A stretch of 64,000 nt of DNA from Phytohabitans kaempferiae (GTDB lineage: Bacteria; Actinomycetota; Actinomycetes; Mycobacteriales; Micromonosporaceae), in the NCBI RefSeq assembly GCF_042433955.1, contig NZ_JBHLUH010000061.1, positions 124,001-188,000 on the forward strand, given 5' to 3'. Position 1 is the stretch's first letter, and every line of letters begins with the position of its first letter. A model generated the notes under the pieces. It worked only from the letters and a program-made list of their open reading frames with translations. It searched no databases and had not been told where the DNA came from. The translations under genes were made by a program, and so were the position numbers. Shown here piece by piece: positions 1 to 7,790 of this stretch.

Positions 1-92
1 TCCTGGCCCTGACCTACGCCGGACACACCTGGGGGCTCGGCCGGCTCTGGGCCCGCCTGCCCTTCGTGCGGCGCAACCGCTGGATGATCTGA
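1..92 (+). CDS. C-terminal end of an unidentified protein (partial)
   Basis: Only the last 29 codons lie in the window, read in the frame that starts at base 3 and ends with TGA at 90-92. The visible tail has two aromatic stretches (TWGLGRLW, RRNRWMI) and a basic end, which would suit the cytoplasmic tail of a small membrane protein such as a DoxX-type protein. That is a weak guess from composition. The reading frame itself is supported by the strong hairpin terminator that follows its stop codon within 20 bases. Confidence 0.5.
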   Translation, partial: LALTYAGHTWGLGRLWARLPFVRRNRWMI

Positions 93-107
93 CCCCGCCC
101 CGGGAGC

Positions 108-141
108 GTGTGCCGGGCCGCCAGCAGGCGGCCCGGCACAC
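108..141 (+). terminator. Strong hairpin terminator
   Basis: A perfect 15-bp stem (108-122 with 127-141) closes on a 4-base loop, AGCA, 16 bases after the stop codon at 90-92. It has no U-tract, which is usual for actinobacterial terminators. It separates the first gene from the SDR gene at 253. Confidence 0.8.
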
Positions 142-252
142 GTGTCGTGCCCGCTCGTCGCAGGTTTCCGCCTCCCTCCAGCGGGCACCACCAGGACATG
201 GACACCGCTGCCACGACCGCCAAGGGCCGGCCGGAGGAGTCGCGAGAGCCCC

Positions 253-1233
253 ATGCCGCTCACGCGTGACCTGGCCGACTCCGTCGTCGTCATCACCGGC
301 GGCTCGGGGGGAATCGGCGCGGCGACCGCGCTGCGCCTGGCCGGCCGCGGCGCTGCGGTGGTCGTCGGCGCCCGGCGCGAGCACGCGCTGGCCGACGTCG
401 TCGCCGCCTGCCGGGCCAGGGGTGGGCGTGCTCTCGGGCTGCGCACGGACGTCACCGACCCGGCCGCGGTCGAGGCGCTGGGCCGCCGGGCGGTCGAGGA
501 GTTCGGACGGGTCGACGCGTGGGTCAACAACGCGGCGGTCGTCTCGTACGGCACCTTCACCGAGACCCCGATCGACGAGTTCCGCCGAGTGATCGAGACG
601 AACCTGCTCGGCGTCGGGTACGGGACCCGTACCGCGATCTCCCACCTCCGGGCCACCGGCGGCGGCGTGGTCGTGAACGTCGCCTCGGTGCTCGGCGAGG
701 TGACGGTGCCCTACCTGAGCGGGTACGTCGCGGCCAAGCAGGGGGTGCGCGCGCTCTCCGGCACAGTGCGGCAGGAGCTGCGCCTGGCGGGGGAGCGGGA
801 CATCTCGGTGTGTGTCCTGCTGCCCGCCTCGATCGACACTCCGATGTACCGCCACGCGGCCAACCACACCGGCGCGCGGATCGCCCCCATCCCACCGGTG
901 TACGCGCCCGACGTGGCCGCCCGGCGGATCGTCCAGCTCCTCGAACATCCCCGCCGCGAGGCCCACGCCGGCCCGGCGGGCGCGTTTCTGGCCTGGCAGT
1001 GGCGGCTGGCGCCGGGGCTGCTGGAGCGGGTCATGGCGGCGTACACCCACCGGACCGCTCTGCGCGCCGAGCCCGTCCGGCCCACCTCCGGCACGGTCTT
1101 CGCACCTGGCGACGACCCCTCCTCGACGGACGACGGCTGGCGGCGCCGCCCCTGGGTGGTCGCCCGCCTCGCCCGCCTCGGTGCCGCCGGTGCCAGGCTC
1201 GCCCTCGCCGGCTGGCGCCACGCCAGGGGCTAG
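253..1233 (+). CDS. SDR family NAD(P)-dependent oxidoreductase
   Basis: A short-chain dehydrogenase/reductase of 326 residues. The cofactor motif TGGSGGIG is at about residues 15-22, an acidic residue follows beta-4 (D67), NNAA is at 92-95, and the catalytic set N117, S145, Y158 and K162 (YVAAK) is complete, so the enzyme should be active. The protein is about 70 residues longer than a minimal SDR; the extra part is a basic, tryptophan-containing C-terminal tail. I chose ATG 253 because GGAGG sits 16 bases upstream and homology begins just after it; the frame stays open further upstream without family sequence. It stands alone, so the substrate cannot be inferred. Confidence 0.9.
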   Translation: MPLTRDLADSVVVITGGSGGIGAATALRLAGRGAAVVVGARREHALADVVAACRARGGRALGLRTDVTDPAAVEALGRRAVEEFGRVDAWVNNAAVVSYGTFTETPIDEFRRVIETNLLGVGYGTRTAISHLRATGGGVVVNVASVLGEVTVPYLSGYVAAKQGVRALSGTVRQELRLAGERDISVCVLLPASIDTPMYRHAANHTGARIAPIPPVYAPDVAARRIVQLLEHPRREAHAGPAGAFLAWQWRLAPGLLERVMAAYTHRTALRAEPVRPTSGTVFAPGDDPSSTDDGWRRRPWVVARLARLGAAGARLALAGWRHARG

Positions 1234-1379
1234 CGGACCTGTTCCAGGGGGTACGGGGAACCTGCCGGTGGCTTCCGCCGGAAATGTCCCGGCGTGTGCT
1301 GGCCGCCGTCTCGGCGCCACGCTCCGCAGGCACCTGCTGCTGGCGGACGCGCGCGCGGACGTTTGCGCGATCCGCTCGA

Positions 1380-1460
1380 AAGGGGCCATGTCGGGGACAT
1401 AGCCCCTTCAAAACGGCCGCAAGGGGCTATGTCCCCGACAACGCCCACGCCATCCGCCGA
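1380..1460. repeat. Dispersed palindromic repeat, copy 1
   Basis: A perfect 19-bp inverted repeat (1390-1408 and 1421-1439) surrounds a 12-base loop, and the core of each arm is GGGGCTATGTCCCC-like. The 20 bases after it (ACGCCCACGC..CGCCGAGGT) recur after a second, slightly decayed hairpin at 58018-58067. A GGTCCGAACGC segment about 130 bases downstream also recurs beside copy 2. It lies in a 640-base gap with no intact gene. It resembles a REP/MITE-type extragenic element; mobility is inferred only from there being two copies. Confidence 0.75.
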
Positions 1461-1603
1461 GGTCCAGCGTCCCGGCTGGGGCGGCTGGTCCACCGGACCC
1501 GCATGCACGCCGCGAGCCGCGCATCCGGCGTCCGTCCGGGCGGGCGCACCGGCGCGCCCGGCTCGACAGCTTCTCCAACACACGACACCAGGTCCGAACG
1601 CGG

Positions 1604-1806
1604 CCTAACCAAGTCGAGGTCTTCGAGGCGACCAGGCCCCGCGGCGGCGTTGCCGGCGAGGGCTTTCCTGGCGCCGTGCCACGCCACGCCAACTTCGGCT
1701 TCGACGCCGCCGGCACATACACCGTCACCTCACCGTCACCGGCGCCGGCGGTGGCACCGTCAGCTCCGGCGCCAAGCAGTTCACGTTTCAGGTGTTCGGG
1801 AGCTGA
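1604..1806 (+). pseudogene. Remnant of a TIGR03769-like surface-protein domain
   Basis: Conceptual translation gives ..NQVEVFEATRPRG.. and then HANFGFDAAGTYTVT. After a one-base shift at about 1729 it continues LTVTGAGGGTVSSGAKQF to a TGA at 1804-1806. The pattern H-x-N-aromatic-x-F-x-x-x-GTYT-V-T, followed by a G-rich turn and a final beta strand, is typical of the actinobacterial surface-anchored repeat domain found in choice-of-anchor M proteins. Restoring one C in the run at 1727-1730 would rejoin the two halves. No start codon, signal peptide or other domain remains, so this is the broken 3' end of a lost gene. Confidence 0.55.
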
Positions 1807-1874
1807 ACCGACCGCGTACCGCACCGGGCCTCGCCGCGTCCCATCCGCGGCGGGGCCCGCTGCCGGCCGGCCCG

Positions 1875-2588
1875 TCAGATCTTCAGGCGTCCCGCGACGA
1901 TCTCGCCGGCGACCTGGGCCAGGCGCAGGTTGTGTTGCCGGCCGTGGTCGCGCATCCGCTCGAACGCCTCGTCCATCTCCACGCTCAGGCGCTCGGCGAG
2001 CACGCCTTTGGCCTGCTCGATCACGATCCGGCTGTCGAGGGTCTCCTGGAGTTGCTCGACCAGCACCTGGCGTTCGCGGATGGCGCGCTGTTGCAGCAGG
2101 CTGATCATCGAGACGTCGGCCATCGCCTGGGCCACGCGCAGGTCGGCTTCCGGCAGTGCCCCGGCCTCGACGCGAAACAGGTTGAGCACGCCGATGATGT
2201 CGTGGCGCAGCCGCATCGGCAGAGCGTGCACCGCGCGGAAGCCGGCGTCGCGGGCCAGCCGGGCGAATCGCGCCCAGTGCGGTCCGGCGTCGTCGAGGTC
2301 CGGACAGGCGACCGGTGCCGCCGTGCGGTAGCAGTCCAGGCAGGGGCCTTCGTCGTTTTGGATCTCGAACAGCTCGATGAGCCGGACCCGCTCCGACGAG
2401 GTGGCCATCACCCGGAGCCCGCCCTGGTGGTCGGCGAGCATCAGGCCGGCCGCGTCGACGTCGACGAGTTCCACGCAGCGCACCGTCATCCGATGCAGGA
2501 AGTCGAGCAGGTCGAAGTCGTCGACGAGAGTGTCCGCGGCCTCGACGAAAGCGTCGACCAGCTGAAGTTCACGCGGCATGAGGATCAC
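1875..2588 (-). CDS. GAF and ANTAR domain-containing protein
   Basis: The N-terminal two thirds (about residues 20-165) form a GAF-type sensory domain, and the last 65 residues form an ANTAR RNA-binding domain (IEQAKGVLAERL, then EAFERMRDHGRQHN). ANTAR proteins generally bind paired hairpins in leader RNA and cause antitermination. No such leader is obvious here, so the target is probably elsewhere. The GTG at 2588 overlaps the TGA of the upstream gene as GTGA, implying coupled translation; an ATG at 2579 is an alternative start. With its partner it forms a two-gene unit of related sensors. Confidence 0.88.
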   Translation of the reverse strand: MILMPRELQLVDAFVEAADTLVDDFDLLDFLHRMTVRCVELVDVDAAGLMLADHQGGLRVMATSSERVRLIELFEIQNDEGPCLDCYRTAAPVACPDLDDAGPHWARFARLARDAGFRAVHALPMRLRHDIIGVLNLFRVEAGALPEADLRVAQAMADVSMISLLQQRAIRERQVLVEQLQETLDSRIVIEQAKGVLAERLSVEMDEAFERMRDHGRQHNLRLAQVAGEIVAGRLKI

Positions 2589-3286
2589 AACCCGGGTTCG
2601 TTGTTGTTGTCGGGGGAGAATCGCAGGCGTCGGGCCACGACCTCATCCGCTACCTGCTCCATCGAGAGCCCCGCGGTGAACGCGTGTGCCCGCAGGCGGG
2701 CCAACGCCATCTCCAGGCTGGAGCCCAACTGGACCGCCACCATGCCGGTAGCCTGATGCACCACGGCGCGCCGCAGGGGCCTTTTCTCGAATTCGGTCCG
2801 GTCCTCTACCACCAGAAGCAGGGTCGCCCGCTCGGCGAACAGCAGCAGGCGCACCAGATCCTCGGGATCGAGCAGGCCCGCCGTGGTGCGGTGCGCGGCC
2901 AGCACGCCGAGCCGGATCGCCCCCACGCGCAACGGCAGCGTGTACAGCGCGCGCACGCCCGCGTCGACGGCGGCCGAGGAGAACACGGGCCAGCGCTGCC
3001 GGCTGGTGGCCGAGGTCAGATCGGGAACGATGGCCGGCACGCCGCCGGTGAACACGTCCAGGCACGGGCCCTCGCCGAGCGTGAACTGAAGGTCGTCCAA
3101 CCGCTCGCTCAGCGGGCTGGTGGCACACACCCGGGTCCGATTCGCGTCATCGGTCATGACCGTTATCGACACGCCGTCGATCCCGGGCACGGCGGCCGCG
3201 CAGGCCCCGCAGACCTGGTGCGCACCGTCGCCACCGGGCTGCTCGCTCTCGGCGTCCAGCGGATCCACCACCTCACCGTGCCGCAA
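2585..3286 (-). CDS. GAF and ANTAR domain-containing protein
   Basis: This has the same architecture as its downstream neighbour: a GAF domain at about residues 25-165 and a C-terminal ANTAR domain (ATGMVAVQLGSSLEMALARL) ending in a hydrophilic tail. The N terminus carries a CGACAA cysteine pair. The predicted start is TTG 3286; in-frame GTG codons at 3271 and 3268, preceded by GGTGAG, are plausible alternatives. The two proteins differ clearly in sequence, so the pair is an old duplication or a heteromeric sensor. ANTAR function is known from the family; the ligand is unknown. Confidence 0.85.
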   Translation of the reverse strand: MRHGEVVDPLDAESEQPGGDGAHQVCGACAAAVPGIDGVSITVMTDDANRTRVCATSPLSERLDDLQFTLGEGPCLDVFTGGVPAIVPDLTSATSRQRWPVFSSAAVDAGVRALYTLPLRVGAIRLGVLAAHRTTAGLLDPEDLVRLLLFAERATLLLVVEDRTEFEKRPLRRAVVHQATGMVAVQLGSSLEMALARLRAHAFTAGLSMEQVADEVVARRLRFSPDNNNEPGL

Positions 3287-3405
3287 ACCTGGCAGCTCTC
3301 ACCAGAGCCCATCCGGCTCACAGTACTGAACGGCTCAGCCGGTACGCCCGGCGCGGACCTGCTCGGATGGTAGTCGCCCGGCGTATCCTCCCCGCGGGGA
3401 GCCGG

Positions 3406-3675
3406 TCAGGTGCGGCCGCGGCCGGTGGCGCCGGCGATGATGGCGATCGCGGCGGCGGCGAATCCGATCTGGAGGACGAGTTCGATCCAGTCGACGCCGC
3501 GGGTGTCGGCGACGCCGAGCACGCCGGCCACGACGGTGCCGACCACCGCGGCCACGATTCCAATGAGGAGGGTCAGCCACCAGGAGATCTTCTGCCGGCC
3601 CGGTACGACGAGGCGCCCGAGGATGCCGATGATGGCGCCGACGACGATGGCGGTGAAGAATCCGGAAATCTCCAC
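3406..3675 (-). CDS. GlsB/YeaQ/YmgE family stress-response membrane protein
   Basis: An 89-residue protein with three hydrophobic segments. The N-terminal pattern GAIIGILGRLVVPGRQ is the family signature (GxIIGxLARxIxPG). Such proteins are small inner-membrane proteins linked to general stress responses; their biochemical role is unsettled. Translation starts at a GTG preceded by GGGAGG with a 5-base spacer, a decisive ribosome site. It stands as a single gene between the ANTAR pair and the MerR gene. Confidence 0.9.
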   Translation of the reverse strand: MEISGFFTAIVVGAIIGILGRLVVPGRQKISWWLTLLIGIVAAVVGTVVAGVLGVADTRGVDWIELVLQIGFAAAAIAIIAGATGRGRT

Positions 3676-3794
3676 TTTGTCCTCCCTGACCCGTTCCCGA
3701 TGGCGGCAGTCGGCTGGTGCCCACCTGCCACCGCGGCGAAACCTGGCCCCACCTCGCCGGCGGCCGGCGGGCAGAGGGGCGACGACCGGTGTGG

Positions 3795-4193
3795 TCAGAC
3801 CTCGGGCATGGCGATGAGCAGATCCATCGCGGCGGTGATGAGGTTGTGCGCCCGTACGGTGAGCGTCGCGGCCATCGGCTGCGCCTCGGCGTCGGCGGAC
3901 TCGGCCAGGACGCGCAGGGTCTCCAGGTCGCGGTCGAGGCGGGCCACCGCCGCGGGGAGGTCGGCGGTGGCGGCGGAGTGGAGCTCGCGGCCGATGTCCT
4001 CCAGCGCCATCCCGGAGGCTTCGAGCTGGCGGATCGCGGCGATCAGGTCGACCGTCGCCGGGTCGTACAGCCGGTAGCCGCCGGGGCTGCGCTCAGCCGG
4101 CGCGATGAGACCACGGTTGGTGTAGAAGTCGATCGTGCGGTTGCTGACGCCCGCGGCGGCGGCGAGTTCGCCGATGCGCATCAGCCCTGCCAC
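3795..4193 (-). CDS. MerR family transcriptional regulator
   Basis: The first 70 residues are a classic MerR winged helix (MRIGELAAAAGVSNRTIDFY, then RSPGGYRLYD). The remaining 60 residues form a helical dimerisation segment without the cysteine cluster of metal-sensing members or a large drug-binding domain. The GTG at 4193 has GGAG 8 bases upstream and is preferred; the ATG at 4181 begins exactly at the family motif. It is divergent from the Spo0M gene at 4280, and the 86-base gap holds a repeated nonamer, so it may regulate itself and Spo0M. Confidence 0.88.
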   Translation of the reverse strand: MAGLMRIGELAAAAGVSNRTIDFYTNRGLIAPAERSPGGYRLYDPATVDLIAAIRQLEASGMALEDIGRELHSAATADLPAAVARLDRDLETLRVLAESADAEAQPMAATLTVRAHNLITAAMDLLIAMPEV

Positions 4194-4209
4194 GCTTCCA
4201 CTCCTCTCA

Positions 4210-4256
4210 GTAACCGTACAGCTTCACGTGCTACTGTCCGCCGGCCTGTAACCGTA
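4210..4256. promoter_or_regulatory. Candidate MerR operator region
   Basis: The nonamer GTAACCGTA occurs twice in direct orientation, at 4210-4218 and 4248-4256, 38 bases apart, in the divergent promoter region between merR and spo0M. The 38-base period is close to whole turns of the helix, which favours cooperative binding. No textbook 19-bp-spaced MerR dyad could be fixed, so the assignment rests on position and repetition only. Confidence 0.4.
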
Positions 4257-4279
4257 ACGTGTGATCGAAGGGTAGCGGC

Positions 4280-5458
4280 ATGGTCTTCAAGAAGCTGCTC
4301 GCCGGACTGGGGCTGGGCGGTGTCGAGGTCGACACCGTGCTGGCGCCACACCCGGCCCGTCCGGGCGGCGTGCTGTCCGGCGAGGTAAACCTGCGGGCCA
4401 AGTCGGACGCGGACATCACCGCGGTCGACCTGATCCTGGTTGCCAACGGCGCCGGTGGTGAGATCGAGTTGGCCCGCTTCCCGGTCAGCTCCGGGCTGCG
4501 CCTGGCCGGCGGATCGCGCCAGGCGATCCCGTTCAGCGTCCCCGTACCGGAGTACACGCCGTTCACGGTGCTCTACGGCCAGACGCTGCCCGGCCTCGCG
4601 CTCGGCGTGCGTACCCAGGTCACCGTCGCCTCGGGCACGGCCAAGGGCGACTTCGACCCGGCCGCGATCGAGGCCTCGCCGGTCCAGCAGCACATCATGG
4701 ACGCGCTGGGCACGATCGGCTGCCGCTTCGTCCGCACCGAGGTCCGGCACGGCCACACGGTGGGCCTGCCGCTGCCGGGGGTGCACGCGGTCACCTTCTA
4801 CGCGCCCATGCCGGAGGGTCAGGCCCCCGGGCCGCACGTGCCGCAGATCGTCTTCACCGTCGTGCCGCGTCCAGACGGGGTCACGGTGGCCGTCGAGCTC
4901 TCCGGGCGGCCGGGCCAGCCCGACGTGCACCAGCTCGCCAGCGCCGATGTCGAGCGGCTCTCCAGCACCGACGACGGCTGGATCGCCGAGGTCGACCGCT
5001 GGCTCATGCAGGCCCTCGAGCGCCTGTCGGCGGCTCCCGCCCCGGGCGCGTTCATGCAGCCGCCGCCCGCCGCGCAGCCGGGATACGGCCAGCCCGCCGG
5101 CGGATACGGCCAGCCCGGTTACGGGCAGCCGGCGTACGGCCAGCGGCCCGGCTACGGGCAGCCGGGCGGCTACGGCCCGCCCGGTCACGGCCAGCCGGGG
5201 TACGCGTACGGCGGCCATGGCGGCGGCTACAAGTACGGCGGCTACCAGCGGCGGCCGGGCATGGGCGTGGGCGGTGCGGTCGCGGCCGGTGTCGGTGGCG
5301 CCGCGCTGGGCTTCCTCGGCGGGATGATGATCAGCGACATGGTTGGCGACGCGATGGCGCCCGACGACGCCGCCGGCGCGATGGAGGAGCAGGGCTTCGA
5401 CGACGCCGGGTTCGACGACGCCGGGTTCGACGACGGCGGCGGGTTCGAGGACTTCTGA
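4280..5458 (+). CDS. Spo0M-family sporulation-control protein
   Basis: The first 240 residues match the arrestin-like Spo0M fold (MVFKKLLAGLGLGGVEVDTV, then GGVLSGEVNLRAK). Residues of about 265-325 are a low-complexity run of GYGQP-type repeats. A glycine/alanine-rich hydrophobic stretch follows (VGGAVAAGVGGAALGFLGG), then an acidic tail with three FDDAG/FDDGG units. Spo0M proteins affect sporulation and cell shape in Bacillus; the actinobacterial role is not established. The total of 392 residues exceeds the usual 250-330 because of the repeats. Its stop overlaps the next start (TGATG), so it is translationally coupled to the membrane protein downstream. Confidence 0.9.
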   Translation: MVFKKLLAGLGLGGVEVDTVLAPHPARPGGVLSGEVNLRAKSDADITAVDLILVANGAGGEIELARFPVSSGLRLAGGSRQAIPFSVPVPEYTPFTVLYGQTLPGLALGVRTQVTVASGTAKGDFDPAAIEASPVQQHIMDALGTIGCRFVRTEVRHGHTVGLPLPGVHAVTFYAPMPEGQAPGPHVPQIVFTVVPRPDGVTVAVELSGRPGQPDVHQLASADVERLSSTDDGWIAEVDRWLMQALERLSAAPAPGAFMQPPPAAQPGYGQPAGGYGQPGYGQPAYGQRPGYGQPGGYGPPGHGQPGYAYGGHGGGYKYGGYQRRPGMGVGGAVAAGVGGAALGFLGGMMISDMVGDAMAPDDAAGAMEEQGFDDAGFDDAGFDDGGGFEDF

Positions 5459-6276
5459 TGCGCAGCTCCAACCCGATCCTGCGGCGGCTGAGCGCCGCGT
5501 CCCATCCACCGGCCGCCTACGGCCCTCCGCCGGTGCAGTCCTACAGCTACGGCGGCCGCACGTACTCCGTGCCCACCGACCCGCGGGCGGGCTGGGCACC
5601 GCCGGCTTCGTCGGACGTCATGACCATCGACGACGTCGTGGTCAAGACCGTCTCGCTGCTCGGCACGGCGGTGGCCGCGGCGGCCGTGACCTGGATCGTC
5701 GTACCGCCGACGGCGATGATGCCGGTCTGGATCGCCGCCATGCTCGTCGGGCTGGTCCTCGGCCTGGTCATCTCGTTCGCCCAGGTCACCAACCCGGTCG
5801 TCCTGCTGGCCTACGCGGTGGTGGAAGGCGTCTTCCTCGGCGCGGTCTCCAAGGCGTTCGAGACCAGGTGGGACGGCATCGTCCTGCAAGCGGTGATCGC
5901 GACCCTCGGCGTGTTCTTCACGATGGCCGCCCTCTGCAAGGCGCGGATCATCCGGGCCACGCCGAAGTTCACCCGGATCGTCATCGGGGCGGCCGCCGGT
6001 CTGGCCGTGGTCACGATCGTCAACCTGCTCATCACCATGTTCACCGGGACGGCCGGGCCGCTGCGCGACGGCGGTGGCCTGTCCATCGTCTTCTCGCTGA
6101 TCTGCATCGTGGTCGCCGCGCTGATGTTCGTCGTCACGTTCGGGCAGATCGAGGAGGGCATCCGGGCCGGCCTGCCGCGCCGGTACGGCTGGCTCGGCGC
6201 GTTCGGCATCCTCGTCGAGCTCGTCTGGCTCTACCTCGAGATCCTGCGCCTGATCTCCTTCTTCCAGGAGGACTGA
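5458..6276 (+). CDS. Bax inhibitor-1/YccA family membrane protein
   Basis: A 272-residue protein with a 50-residue soluble N terminus rich in proline and tyrosine, followed by seven hydrophobic segments. The actinobacterial hallmark MRSSNP at the start and the MTIDDVVVKT box before the first segment identify the family. Bax inhibitor-1 proteins are pH-sensitive calcium-leak channels in the structurally studied members; the actinobacterial function is inferred. It begins inside the Spo0M stop codon (TGATG), giving a two-gene operon closed by the hairpin at 6311-6338. Confidence 0.9.
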   Translation: MRSSNPILRRLSAASHPPAAYGPPPVQSYSYGGRTYSVPTDPRAGWAPPASSDVMTIDDVVVKTVSLLGTAVAAAAVTWIVVPPTAMMPVWIAAMLVGLVLGLVISFAQVTNPVVLLAYAVVEGVFLGAVSKAFETRWDGIVLQAVIATLGVFFTMAALCKARIIRATPKFTRIVIGAAAGLAVVTIVNLLITMFTGTAGPLRDGGGLSIVFSLICIVVAALMFVVTFGQIEEGIRAGLPRRYGWLGAFGILVELVWLYLEILRLISFFQED

Positions 6277-6310
6277 GCCGCCGGGAGGACCGAGGTCCCG
6301 CGGAACGACC

Positions 6311-6338
6311 CGGGGTGGGCCGGTCACGGCCCACCCCG
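6311..6338. terminator. Bidirectional hairpin terminator
   Basis: A perfect 11-bp GC stem (6311-6321 with 6328-6338) and a 6-base loop lie between two convergent genes, 35 bases after one stop and 38 bases after the other. Confidence 0.75.
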
Positions 6339-6375
6339 CGGCACCGCGTCCGGCATCCGGTGGGCCGGGCCCGGG

Positions 6376-7659
6376 TCAGCCGGGCACGCCGGGGAGCGTG
6401 GCCATCAGATGGCGGCCGAGTTCGGCGCGTGCCGCCTGTCGGCCGGGCAGGTCGGCGCAGGCGGTTTGGAGCATGCGGATGGTGTCGGCGATGGCTTCGC
6501 GTACCTGGGGGTGGCGTGCGGCGTAGACGTGTAGTTGGGCGAAGGCGTGGCGGACGTAGGTGGCGTGGTCGGGGTCGTGTGGTGTGAGCAGGATCCGGCC
6601 GTGGTTGTCGGCGACCGATCGGGCGGGTAGGTCGGCCAGCAGCAGGGGGCGCATCAGTGAGCCGATCCGGGCGATGGCTTCGACCGCGGTGGTGGGGTCG
6701 TTGAGGTCGGAGAGTGCGCGTAGGGCGATGTCGTTGAGTTGGCGTAGTCCGAAGTCGATGTCCTGTTGCATGGTGCGGGCGGTGGAGACGATCATGCTGT
6801 GGGCCACGAGCCGGTTGATTCGGTCCCGCTGGTCCGGTGGTGGTGGGGGCCAGAGTGTGGCCAGGGGTGTGTGCATGGTGAGGTAGGCGCCGACTCGGGT
6901 TTCCAGTCGTAGGACGGTTCCGTGGGGTGTGGCGGCCAGGAGGCTGCGTCGGCTGATTTGTTGTATCCAGCCGTCGATCGGCGCGGTGACGATCATCGAG
7001 GGTCCGAGGGTGTCCGGGTCGGGTGGGGGGACCGGGTTGCCGGCCCGTTCGCCGACGTGGCGGCCGTAGGGCAGTTCCGCGATGAGTCGTAGTGTTTCGT
7101 GGAGTACGCGGCGCATGATGTTGCCGACGTACTGCTGGCGGATGATCCGGTCGAGGTAGACCACGATGACGATCACCGAGGCGAGGGTGAGCAGCAGTGC
7201 GAAGAGCACCGTGTACGGCGGTGCGATGTTCTTGTCGGTGTTGACCCGGGCCAGGGCGAGTACGCAGAACGCGAAGGTGGACAGCAGCAGGCCGACGAGC
7301 AGGTGGCTGAAGCGGTCCCGCCAGAAGCCGCGCAGCACGCGTGGCGAGAACTGGCCGCTGGCCAGTTGCAGCGAGACCACCAGCAGGGAGAAGACCACGC
7401 CGGCCGTGGTGATCGTGGCGCCGGCGATCGTACTCAGCAGCAACACGGCCACATCGGGCGCGAACGTGAGCCGCTCCGGCGCGAGCGGGCCGATGTGGTG
7501 TCCGTCCAGCCGGTCCAGGAACACGCCGATCACGAGGGCGCCGGCCAGCATGACCGCGGGCAGGAACAGCAGGCTCTCCCGCAGGTGATCCCGCACGGCC
7601 CGCAGTCGCAGCAGGGTCACGTCCCAGTGCCGCCGCGACCTGCCGGTCGAATCGGACAT
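6376..7659 (-). CDS. DUF2254 domain-containing membrane protein
   Basis: A 427-residue protein. Four or five transmembrane segments occupy roughly residues 30-190, including the family patch TTAGVVFSLLVVSLQLASGQ and FSPRVLR. A soluble C-terminal half with a conserved PIDGWIQQI box follows. The family is of unknown function and occurs widely in bacteria. ATG 7659 is preferred over the longer in-frame start at 7710 because the intervening 17 residues are not family-like. It is monocistronic and convergent with the Bax-inhibitor gene. Confidence 0.88.
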   Translation of the reverse strand: MSDSTGRSRRHWDVTLLRLRAVRDHLRESLLFLPAVMLAGALVIGVFLDRLDGHHIGPLAPERLTFAPDVAVLLLSTIAGATITTAGVVFSLLVVSLQLASGQFSPRVLRGFWRDRFSHLLVGLLLSTFAFCVLALARVNTDKNIAPPYTVLFALLLTLASVIVIVVYLDRIIRQQYVGNIMRRVLHETLRLIAELPYGRHVGERAGNPVPPPDPDTLGPSMIVTAPIDGWIQQISRRSLLAATPHGTVLRLETRVGAYLTMHTPLATLWPPPPPDQRDRINRLVAHSMIVSTARTMQQDIDFGLRQLNDIALRALSDLNDPTTAVEAIARIGSLMRPLLLADLPARSVADNHGRILLTPHDPDHATYVRHAFAQLHVYAARHPQVREAIADTIRMLQTACADLPGRQAARAELGRHLMATLPGVPG

Positions 7660-7790
7660 ATCGCTACTGTAGGTCTCGGCTCGAACCCTGAACCGGTCAA
7701 GCCTCGCCACCCCGCGCGGAAATACCGCCTGGCGGCACGCCAGACTCGACGCGTGACCCCGAGTCGTGGCTCGCGCCCGGGCGGCCGTAC

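Noticed and set aside
1390..1439. Interpretation of repeat copy 1 as a simple terminator of the SDR gene
   Set aside because: It lies more than 150 bases after the stop, and the same hairpin with its flanks recurs 57 kb away beside unrelated genes, so a repeat element is the better reading.
519..2756. Long plus-strand reading frame of 745 codons
   Set aside because: It covers the SDR gene in another frame and then runs antisense to the GAF-ANTAR gene. The translation is arginine/proline-rich without domains, the usual effect of high GC.
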